64,000 nt of DNA, from NCBI GenBank assembly GCA_964640945.1, contig CAZXIV010000003.1, positions 55,690-119,689 on the forward strand. The letters run 5' to 3'. The DNA comes from JAGOUB01 sp964640945 (GTDB lineage Bacteria > Patescibacteriota > Gracilibacteria > Peribacterales > Peribacteraceae). Positions 1 to 7,690 of this stretch are shown here, in pieces. Numbering within the stretch: the stretch's first letter is position 1; each line of letters starts with the position of its first letter. Below the pieces are notes generated by a model that worked only from the letters and a program-made list of their open reading frames with translations, searched no databases and was not told the DNA's origin. Made by a program: the position numbers and the translations under genes.

Positions 1-2
1 TC

Positions 3-2570
3 CTCGGCATCTACCCGCCGAACATGACGCGCGCCGTTGCCAACCGACTGACGCCACAGCCCGGCCTGGGCGACGTCCAGCGCTACTACCGTGCGGGCCA
101 GGCGCCGGGCGTGGGCGTGATCAGCGAGGGAATCACGCCAGAAGATTGCGCCGCCGCCCTAGAACAGCCAATCGTCTTGGTCTCCGACACCATGCTCGAT
201 TCCGTCCGTAACGGTGCCAGTATTTTGGAAAGCCTCTGCGCCCAGAAGCGCGCCGAACTGACCTACGACGAGCTGCATCGCGCCAACGGGGGCGGCGACC
301 GGAGCTACAACGCGCAACGGCTCATCGATACCAGCACCTACGCCAGCGGTACGTCCGCCACCCCGCAGCTGAACGGCAGCCTCGCGGGCATCCGCGCCGC
401 CGCCACGCTCTTTCTGCGCCAACAGACCGCCGACGACCGGTGGGGCGAGCACGCTCGCGTGCGTCCCGACCTCGACACATCGGTGGCGGAGTTTCGCTCG
501 GCGCTGCGCCGCGTGCTCTTTAACCCCGAGCCGCCGTCGCGCTGGTCGGAATGGTTCCATCAATGCCGCCTCCGCCAGAACCCGGCCGAAGTGCGGGTGA
601 TGAACCGCATTACGCGCGACCGCGAGCTAGACGCCGGCGCCCGTCACGTGCAGGCCGAGCTGGCCCTGCTCGCCCCTTGGCTCTTCGCCGGCGGCGACCG
701 TGATGACCCGACCCTGCTCACCCACCTTACGCGCGAGATCCGCCAGCTCTTCGCCGAAAAACCCGACGTGCATTCCAGCCTCGTGGCCGTCGACTGGTTG
801 AAGTCCGGCGTGTTCGTGCGCCATCATGATTTTCCTGGCCGGGAGTCATTCCTTGAGCGCCTGCAGGACTGGGGCACGACCGAGAACGAGCGCGCGCCCA
901 TGCGCCCACTGGAGATCCACGCCATCTGGGGCGATACGCCGCAACGGCAGCGCGAGCAGATTTTCGCCGCCGCCCGCACCGCTCAGGAACGCCAGGTGAC
1001 AGTGGTTATCCTCGCCCAACGCGAGACGGTGAACATCGGCATTGATCTCCGCTGCATCGACGATATCCGCTACCTCGGCCACCCGACCAACCTTGCCATC
1101 CTCGACCAGCTGAGCGGCCGGGCCAACCGCGCCGGGCGCACGCAGGTACCGCTGACGCTGAGTTACTTTGACGAGACGTTGCAGGCCGGCAAGCGTCTCT
1201 TGGCGCATCACCGGAATAAGGAGGAACTGGCCGTACTTGCGCCCGACCAGCCCATCACCACGCGCCGCTTTCGCCACATCTACAACCCAGGCACCAGTCC
1301 TGAGGCCGACGTGCGGGAAGGGCGTGTCATGCGTTATCTTGAACACCCCGATGAGCGCCATGAGCGCCTAACGCAGCATGTCCACGGCCGCGGCGCCGCT
1401 TTGGTGGCGCGTCACCTCGACCGTGCCCCGGTCTGGACGGACTGGCTCAGCCACCGCCGGAACCGCGACCAACTCGGCAGCGGCGACGCCAACCGCTTCG
1501 TGAGCGCCTTCGCCCTGGCGGAACGCGCCCATCTCCCCGAGGCATTACACTCCCGGCCGATTGTCTCGTTCGGCGCTGCGGGCGCCGTGCTGAGCGAAGA
1601 CTGGCGCCGTCTCGCACCCACCCTGGAAGCGGAAATTATCGAATGTCATCCCACGGAACGAATCCGCCAGCATGAACAGGAGGCCGTGCCGCTCGCCACT
1701 GAGGGCACAATGATCCGCAGCACATCGACAGTGATGCAGGCTCCTCATCTACGCAAAAAAATGACGGATGCAATCGAAACGTTGCCCGCCAATCTGCGCT
1801 GGGGAAACGCCGGCCAGGTCGTGCTTACTGGTCTTGAGAACTTTGGCTGGTCCGACAACGAGATCGATGAGCGCAATGAGCGCCAAATCGAACGCGGCCG
1901 CGCGCTCATCCACGCCCGCCGTTTACTCCCCGATGACGGCTTGTTGACGCTCTTCCTACCGGTGACGGCTTGCACGTACGCCCAATTCAACCGCCTCTGC
2001 ACCGAGGTGCTGCCGCAATTCGGCTTCAGCGTGAATAACAACCGCAGCGGCCAGATGTCGCCAGCTGATACAAACGTCGCCGGCTACCAAGAAGGCGGTC
2101 AGGGCGGCTACATCATCAGCGCCACCGCCGTGTCGCCGGAAGGCTTCCGGCCGCACTGGCGGTCGCTCCGCCGGGTTGTCACCCCCGACACCCTCGCCCT
2201 CACCCCTCGCTCGGGACAGAGCGAGAGCCAGCAAAACGGGCTCCGCCAGCGTCGCCGCCTGCCCGAGCAATTTGTTCATCGCGAATTCTCCGTCCAGACG
2301 CGCAGCCGAAGCGCACTCGCCTGCCGTTATACGCATTACCTGCCGCACCGCGCCGAACAGGAGGCGCGCCTGGCAGAGCTGGCCGGTATTGTCCGGGCCA
2401 TCCGCCACTTGGCGCCAGACCCAACCGCCTGGCAGACACCGGATAACCGCCGACAGCAAGCCCTCCACAACCTGGGCGCCGAATTGGACGCCAGTGGCCG
2501 CTACCCGCGTTTTATACTCAGGAGCCACCCGGAGGATGTGTTTCGACCCTACGATACCCTCTGGGGCTGA
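3..2570 (+). CDS. Partial SF2 helicase-like protein with C-terminal methyltransferase-like region
   Basis: The reading frame is open to the left window edge, so the 5' part of the gene is missing and the ATG at 24 is probably internal. A helicase motif V-like stretch (NIGIDLRC, about 1032-1056) is followed by a motif VI-like stretch (QLSGRANRAGR, 1107-1139). Together they suggest the C-terminal RecA-like lobe of an SF2 helicase. The Walker A/B lobe would lie upstream. The region around 1800-2150 (GQVVLTGLENFGW, then LLTLFLPVTA and FGFSVNNN) has the strand pattern of a Rossmann-fold methyltransferase, but no clear SAM-binding loop is visible. Large helicase/methyltransferase fusions are known from phages and defence islands. 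The role here is inference. Confidence 0.6.
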   Translation, partial: LGIYPPNMTRAVANRLTPQPGLGDVQRYYRAGQAPGVGVISEGITPEDCAAALEQPIVLVSDTMLDSVRNGASILESLCAQKRAELTYDELHRANGGGDRSYNAQRLIDTSTYASGTSATPQLNGSLAGIRAAATLFLRQQTADDRWGEHARVRPDLDTSVAEFRSALRRVLFNPEPPSRWSEWFHQCRLRQNPAEVRVMNRITRDRELDAGARHVQAELALLAPWLFAGGDRDDPTLLTHLTREIRQLFAEKPDVHSSLVAVDWLKSGVFVRHHDFPGRESFLERLQDWGTTENERAPMRPLEIHAIWGDTPQRQREQIFAAARTAQERQVTVVILAQRETVNIGIDLRCIDDIRYLGHPTNLAILDQLSGRANRAGRTQVPLTLSYFDETLQAGKRLLAHHRNKEELAVLAPDQPITTRRFRHIYNPGTSPEADVREGRVMRYLEHPDERHERLTQHVHGRGAALVARHLDRAPVWTDWLSHRRNRDQLGSGDANRFVSAFALAERAHLPEALHSRPIVSFGAAGAVLSEDWRRLAPTLEAEIIECHPTERIRQHEQEAVPLATEGTMIRSTSTVMQAPHLRKKMTDAIETLPANLRWGNAGQVVLTGLENFGWSDNEIDERNERQIERGRALIHARRLLPDDGLLTLFLPVTACTYAQFNRLCTEVLPQFGFSVNNNRSGQMSPADTNVAGYQEGGQGGYIISATAVSPEGFRPHWRSLRRVVTPDTLALTPRSGQSESQQNGLRQRRRLPEQFVHREFSVQTRSRSALACRYTHYLPHRAEQEARLAELAGIVRAIRHLAPDPTAWQTPDNRRQQALHNLGAELDASGRYPRFILRSHPEDVFRPYDTLWG

Positions 2571-2702
2571 GGCCGCAGCGCGACTGGCTAGAAAAGCAGA
2601 ATCCGCCCTAGACCCTGGACAAAACACCCGGCAATTGGTACGCTCTAGCGCACGCCCGCCGCGCCCCGCGGCTCGTTTTTTCGTGTTCCCAAACTCTCCG
2701 TT

Positions 2703-5591
2703 ATGGACCAGATCATCGTCCGCGGTGCCAAGATGCACAATCTGCAGAACGTCGACGTCACCATCCCTCGCGGGAAGCTGACGGTTTTCACTGGCGTCTC
2801 GGGGTCGGGTAAATCATCGCTCGCCTTCGACACGATTTTCGCGGAGGGCCAGCGCCGCTACGTGGAAAGCCTCTCGGCCTACGCCCGCCAGTTCATCGCC
2901 CAGATGGAGAAGCCTGACGTCGATTCCATCGAGGGGCTCAGCCCCGCCATCTCCATTGACCAAAAAACTGCGCCCCGGAATCCCCGCTCGACCGTCGGTA
3001 CCGTCACCGAGATTTACGACTACATGCGCCTGCTCTGGGCCAAGGTGGGCCGCGTCCACTGCCCCGAATGCGCTAAGCCTCTCAAGCGCCAAAGCTCGAG
3101 CGAGATTGTGGAGACGATCAGCAAGCTACCGGAAGGCAAAAAAATCTACTTGCTGGCGCCGCTGGTGGAAGGTCGCAAGGGTGAGCACCAGAAGATGATC
3201 GACAGTATTAGGCGTGAAGGCTTCGTGCGTATGCGCATCGACGGCAAGGTGATGACGACCGATGAAGAAGTGGCTTTGGACCCCAAGAAAGTGCACACCG
3301 TTGAGATTGTCGTAGACCGCCTGGTGGTGCGCGACCTGGCGCCCAAGGACGGCGGCATCAACCCCAACCGCACGCGCCTCGCCGACTCGGTGGAACTGGC
3401 CTTGCGCAAGGGGGAGGGCCGTATCAGCGTGCTCGACTCCGAGAGCGAAGAATCCATTCGCTTCTCCGAGAACTTCGTCTGTTTCGATCACCCCACCAGC
3501 AGCATCGCCGAGATCGAGCCGCGCAGCTTCTCCTTTAACTCGCCCCACGGCGCCTGCGGCACCTGCCACGGACTCGGCTCGCTACTGCGCGTGGACGAGG
3601 ACGCGATCATCCCCAATAAGAGCCTGACGCTCAACGAGGGCGTCATCCACCCCTGGGCCACCTCGGCCAGCCGGATGGGCTTTATGATGCAGCTGCTCAA
3701 AGCTCTCTCTCAGGAGGTGGGCTTCAGCCTCGACCAACCCTGGAAAGACCTGAAGCCCGAGCACCAGCGCATCGTGCTCCATGGCTACCCGCACCCGCTC
3801 TCGGTGGAGGTGGGCACGCGCGCATTTGAGGGCTCCTATAAAACGACCTACGAGGGCGTCATCCCCAACTTGGAGCGCCGCCACAGCGAGACCGACTCGA
3901 GCTACGTCCGCCAGCAGATCGAGGAATACATGCTCGAGCTCCCCTGTCCGGATTGCGCCGGCCTCCGCTTAAAGAAGGAAGTGCTCGGCGTGACCGTCGG
4001 CGCCAAGAACATCGTCGACGCCACCGCGCTGAGCGTGGTGCAGCTCAAGGACTTTTTCACTTCGCTCCTACCGGAGAGCAAGACCAAGGAGAGCCTGAAC
4101 AAGTACGAATTCACGATCGTGAAGAAAGTGCTACTCGAGATTCTCGCTCGCCTGGATTTCCTGGAGAACGTGGGCCTCACCTACCTGACGCTCTCGCGCT
4201 CGGCCTCCACACTCTCGGGCGGTGAAGCCCAACGCATCCGCCTGGCCACGCAGATCGGCTCGGCGCTGCAGGGCGTGCTGTACGTCTTGGACGAGCCGAG
4301 CATCGGCCTCCACCAACGCGATAACTCGCGCCTCATCGGCACGCTGACAAACCTCCGCGACCTCGGCAACACCGTGCTTGTCGTCGAACACGACGAAGAG
4401 ACGATGATGGCCGCCGACCACTTGATCGAAATCGGTCCGGGAGCCGGCAAGTACGGCGGCACCATCGTCGCCCAGGGCTCGCCCAAGGATCTCATCAAGA
4501 ACTCCGACTCCGTGACCGCCCAGTACCTGAGCGGCCGCAAGAGTATCGCCATCCCCAAGCAGCGCCGCCCCGGCAACGGCGAGACGATCGAAATTAAGGA
4601 CGCCCACCACCACAACCTCCGCCACGTGGACGTCAGCCTGCCGCTGGGCACGTTCATCGGCATCTCGGGCGTATCGGGCTCGGGCAAGTCGAGCCTCATC
4701 CACGGCATCCTGGCGCCAGAGCTGCAGCGCGTCCTCAACAAAGCCCATACCAAGCCGCAGAACGTCGGCTCCATCGACGGCCTGGAGACGCTCGATAAGG
4801 CGATCGTCATCGACCAGTCGCCCATCGGCCGCACGCCGCGCAGTAACCCCGCGACCTACACCGGCATCTTCACCGACATTCGCGATCTCTTCGCCGGCAC
4901 GCCGGAGGCCAAGCTCCGCGGCTACAGCCCGGGACGATTCTCCTTCAACGTCAAGGGCGGCCGCTGTGAGGAGTGCGAAGGTGACGGCTCAAAGCGCATT
5001 GAGATGCACTTCCTCCCCGACGTGTTCGTGACGTGCGAGGTCTGCCAAGGCAAGCGCTACAACCGCGAGACGCTGGAGGTGACCTACAAGGGCAAGACCA
5101 TCGCCGAAGCGCTCGACATGACCGTACTCGAGGCCAGCGAGTTCCTCACGGCCATCCCGGTCCTGCAGAAAAAGTTGCAAACGCTGGTGGACGTTGGACT
5201 CGGCTACCTGCGCCTCGGCCAGAGCGCCACCACGCTTTCCGGCGGCGAGGCTCAGCGTGTGAAGCTGGCAACCGAGCTGCTCAAGCGCGCCACCGGTTCC
5301 ACCTTTTACATCCTCGACGAGCCGACGACGGGACTCCACTTTGAAGACATCCAGCTGCTGCTCGACGTGCTGCAGCGCCTGGTGGATAAGGGCAATACCG
5401 TGCTGGTGATTGAGCACAACCTCGACGTCTTAAAATCGGTGGACCACATCGTGGATATCGGCCCCGAAGGCGGCGATGAAGGCGGCGAAGTGGTGGCCAC
5501 GGGCACACCCGAAACCGTGGCGAGCACCGTGCGCAGCCACACCGGCCGCTATCTAAAGGACATGTTGAAGAAGAAATATGTCGAAATCTAG
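2703..5591 (+). CDS. uvrA: UvrABC excinuclease subunit A
   Basis: UvrA is the damage-sensing ATPase of nucleotide excision repair and loads UvrB onto lesions. The 962-residue length is normal for the family. Two ABC ATPase modules are visible. The first has Walker A GVSGSGKSS near residue 31 and signature LSGGEAQRIRLA. The second has another GVSGSGKSS, signature LSGGEAQRVKLA and Walker B FYILDEPTTGL. Cys pairs for zinc binding are present, including the C-terminal finger (CEECEGDG with CEVCQG). The start follows a pyrimidine-rich stretch and has no Shine-Dalgarno sequence. No uvrB or uvrC is adjacent. Confidence 0.97.
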   Translation: MDQIIVRGAKMHNLQNVDVTIPRGKLTVFTGVSGSGKSSLAFDTIFAEGQRRYVESLSAYARQFIAQMEKPDVDSIEGLSPAISIDQKTAPRNPRSTVGTVTEIYDYMRLLWAKVGRVHCPECAKPLKRQSSSEIVETISKLPEGKKIYLLAPLVEGRKGEHQKMIDSIRREGFVRMRIDGKVMTTDEEVALDPKKVHTVEIVVDRLVVRDLAPKDGGINPNRTRLADSVELALRKGEGRISVLDSESEESIRFSENFVCFDHPTSSIAEIEPRSFSFNSPHGACGTCHGLGSLLRVDEDAIIPNKSLTLNEGVIHPWATSASRMGFMMQLLKALSQEVGFSLDQPWKDLKPEHQRIVLHGYPHPLSVEVGTRAFEGSYKTTYEGVIPNLERRHSETDSSYVRQQIEEYMLELPCPDCAGLRLKKEVLGVTVGAKNIVDATALSVVQLKDFFTSLLPESKTKESLNKYEFTIVKKVLLEILARLDFLENVGLTYLTLSRSASTLSGGEAQRIRLATQIGSALQGVLYVLDEPSIGLHQRDNSRLIGTLTNLRDLGNTVLVVEHDEETMMAADHLIEIGPGAGKYGGTIVAQGSPKDLIKNSDSVTAQYLSGRKSIAIPKQRRPGNGETIEIKDAHHHNLRHVDVSLPLGTFIGISGVSGSGKSSLIHGILAPELQRVLNKAHTKPQNVGSIDGLETLDKAIVIDQSPIGRTPRSNPATYTGIFTDIRDLFAGTPEAKLRGYSPGRFSFNVKGGRCEECEGDGSKRIEMHFLPDVFVTCEVCQGKRYNRETLEVTYKGKTIAEALDMTVLEASEFLTAIPVLQKKLQTLVDVGLGYLRLGQSATTLSGGEAQRVKLATELLKRATGSTFYILDEPTTGLHFEDIQLLLDVLQRLVDKGNTVLVIEHNLDVLKSVDHIVDIGPEGGDEGGEVVATGTPETVASTVRSHTGRYLKDMLKKKYVEI

Positions 5592-5660
5592 ACGCGATTT
5601 GACCATAGGGACCGCTCCGTCGCACCACCACGTGATTGCCGGGGCGCGCCCCTGTGGGCC

Positions 5661-6008
5661 ATGCTTGAGCCCATGCAGCCCTCCCGCTTCAAACAATGTG
5701 TTGACCATCTGCGCGGCCCTCTCCCTCAGCTTGGCCGCGTGCGCATCCATGCCTGCAAACAAAGGGCCCATCGCTCCTGGTTCCCAGAAGAACGCACGCT
5801 CATCTGTGAAGTCGCGCGGGGCACTGTCGTCCGACGCCGCTTCGTCGAGCAAGCCGGCCCGCATTATGCAGCCCTCTCGCTCCAGTACCTCCTCGATGAA
5901 GCCGAGGGCCAACATCAAAGCCAAGACGACCGCGATTATGCGCTAATTGTTCCAGTCTTCGCACCGTACAGCGCGCTTCAATTTGCACCTTATGGGCGCC
6001 GAACGTAG
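5661..6008 (+). CDS. Hypothetical protein, 115 aa
   Basis: A short frame lies between uvrA and the next membrane-anchored protein. I do not recognise the product. Codon third positions are C/G-rich like the surrounding genes, and the protein has ordinary composition (RRRFVEQAGPHYAALSLQYLLDE in the middle, split here as RRRFVEQAGP and HYAALSLQYLLDE). This favours this frame over the overlapping frame at 5578-5946 and the antisense frame at 5553-5924. It has no signal peptide or membrane segment. Whether it is translated is uncertain. Confidence 0.45.
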   Translation: MLEPMQPSRFKQCVDHLRGPLPQLGRVRIHACKQRAHRSWFPEERTLICEVARGTVVRRRFVEQAGPHYAALSLQYLLDEAEGQHQSQDDRDYALIVPVFAPYSALQFAPYGRRT

Positions 6009-6020
6009 TCTTAAATACGC

Positions 6021-6542
6021 ATGAGACGCTTGCTGATCATCGTCGGCTTCCTGGCCGCCACCAGCGTGCCGGTCGCGATCGGGTGGGTGGCGGGAGGAAA
6101 CCTGGAGGGAAAGCTCGGCTATTCGACGTACCGCCAGAGTGGGCGTGACGATGAGGCTCTGAGCCGTACAAAATCCGTGTCGAAGGCAGGGTCCGACTCC
6201 TCGTCTTCCACCATCGTCCGTCGGACATTCGTGGTGGATCAGCACGGCTTCCCGCTCACCTCCGATCCGGTGTTCGACCAGTGCTTCCGCGCCAGTTACG
6301 ACCAGCACCAGCTCGCCGCACCGGCGACGGAGAAGGTTGCAGACTCACTGACGCCCAAGACCAAGGCCGTGGCCCAAGACTGCACCTCCTATCATCCCAA
6401 TGACGAGCACCGCTGGCTCATCCCCGAGCAGTCGGTGTCGTTCCAGTACGATCCGATCAAGAGGCGGTACACCCTGCCGATCGGCTTCTATCTGAAGCGC
6501 GAGATCGTGACCGATAAGACAGCCACCGGCGTGACACTCTAA
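6021..6542 (+). CDS. Membrane-anchored hypothetical protein, 173 aa
   Basis: The first 24 residues (MRRLLIIVGFLAATSVPVAI and on) form a single membrane anchor or uncleaved signal. A Ser-rich linker (SDSSSSTIV) follows, then a soluble C-terminal part that would lie outside the cytoplasm. Two cysteines (in FDQCFRAS and AQDCTSY) could pair. I recognise no family. It sits 12 nt after the preceding small frame. The next clear gene starts 87 nt downstream behind its own -10-like TAGAGT. Confidence 0.7.
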   Translation: MRRLLIIVGFLAATSVPVAIGWVAGGNLEGKLGYSTYRQSGRDDEALSRTKSVSKAGSDSSSSTIVRRTFVVDQHGFPLTSDPVFDQCFRASYDQHQLAAPATEKVADSLTPKTKAVAQDCTSYHPNDEHRWLIPEQSVSFQYDPIKRRYTLPIGFYLKREIVTDKTATGVTL

Positions 6543-6629
6543 AGGCCCGACGACCACCGGCGACGCTGCCAGTTGCAGTGCGGCGGGTCATGGGTAGAGT
6601 GCCTTCATTCACCCGCGCACCTCCCGCGC

Positions 6630-7613
6630 ATGTTTCTCCTCACTCCGTCCGTCTTCGGCTGGGACCTTCTCCTCCTGGTAGCCTTAACGGCGAGCGCGGC
6701 CGTGGCGATATTCTGCCACTGCTGGATAAGACTGCACCGCGGCCGACGCTGGTATGTGAAGGTGCCGGTTCGGTTGCTCGGATTGCTCGGTTCGATTGGC
6801 TTTGTGGCCATCGCGTACGGCTCGTTCGTCGAGCCGCAGCTCATTGTCGTCAACCGTTTCACCGTTGCCTTCCCCTCGCCGACGCCCCTCAAGATCGCCG
6901 TCCTTTCGGACATCCACGTGGGGCCGTACAAGGACGCTGCCTTCGTCCGCCGCTTGGTGGATGAAACCAACGCCCAGCTGCCGGACATCGTGCTCTTGGC
7001 CGGTGACTTCCTCTTTGACGAAGCGAGCGACCTGGCCGGCTTGGCGCCACTGGGCAATCTGTCGGCGCCGCTCGGCGTGTTCGCGGTGACGGGTAACCAC
7101 GACGCCGGACGCTTCCTCAAACTGGATATGGCCACCCCGCTGGCACGCACCGACCGCAGCGACGCCGTGGAAGCCACCCTCGAATCACTCGGCATCCGCG
7201 TACTCCGCAACGAGCGCGCAATAGTTCGCCAGGGCAATACCTCCATCCATGTGGCGGGTATCGATGACCTCTGGTCGGATCAGCCGAGTCTGGATACAGC
7301 TCTGGCGGGACTGCCGGCCGGCGCGCCGCTTATCCTTTTGGCACACCAGCCTGATGTGATTCTTGATACTCTGAGCGCGAAGGCCGACCTGGTGGTGGCG
7401 GGCCATACGCACGGCGGCCAGATCCGCCTGCCGTGGTACGGGCCGCTCGGGCCGATGCCGAGCAAACTCGGACGCACCTACGACCAAGGGATCTTCACCG
7501 TTGGCAACAAGACGACGCTCGCCGTCTCGCGCGGCGCCGGCGAATCGCTCCTGCGCGCCCGCCTCTTTGCTTGGCCGCAGGTGATGCTTCTGCAGACCGA
7601 GCCTCGCCCCTGA
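6630..7613 (+). CDS. Membrane-anchored metallophosphoesterase (YkuE/YaeI type)
   Basis: This is a predicted two-metal phosphoesterase of the calcineurin-like superfamily. Two N-terminal membrane segments (from FGWDLLLLVALTASAAVAI and VRLLGLLGSIGFVAI) precede the catalytic domain. Metal-ligand motifs are all present: LSDIHVG, LLAGDFL, VTGNHD, LLAHQPD and VAGHTHGGQ. Family members such as YaeI and YkuE act on lipid or wall-linked phosphates, but the substrate here is unknown. The ATG at 6630 is preferred over an upstream TTG because the membrane segment begins there and a TAGAGT box lies at 6595-6600. The leader would be short and pyrimidine-rich. Confidence 0.88.
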   Translation: MFLLTPSVFGWDLLLLVALTASAAVAIFCHCWIRLHRGRRWYVKVPVRLLGLLGSIGFVAIAYGSFVEPQLIVVNRFTVAFPSPTPLKIAVLSDIHVGPYKDAAFVRRLVDETNAQLPDIVLLAGDFLFDEASDLAGLAPLGNLSAPLGVFAVTGNHDAGRFLKLDMATPLARTDRSDAVEATLESLGIRVLRNERAIVRQGNTSIHVAGIDDLWSDQPSLDTALAGLPAGAPLILLAHQPDVILDTLSAKADLVVAGHTHGGQIRLPWYGPLGPMPSKLGRTYDQGIFTVGNKTTLAVSRGAGESLLRARLFAWPQVMLLQTEPRP

Positions 7614-7690
7614 GCGGCTGGGCCCGGGTGTAGCCGTCGCCGGAAAGCCAATTGAGATATTGGCCCAGAATGCGGTAGGATTAGGAGTCT

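Noticed and set aside
5578..5946. Plus-strand frame with a lipoprotein-like stretch (LSLSLAACAS)
   Set aside because: It overlaps uvrA and a competing frame at 5661-6008 with better codon positions. The Ser/Pro/Ala composition looks like a frame-shifted shadow.
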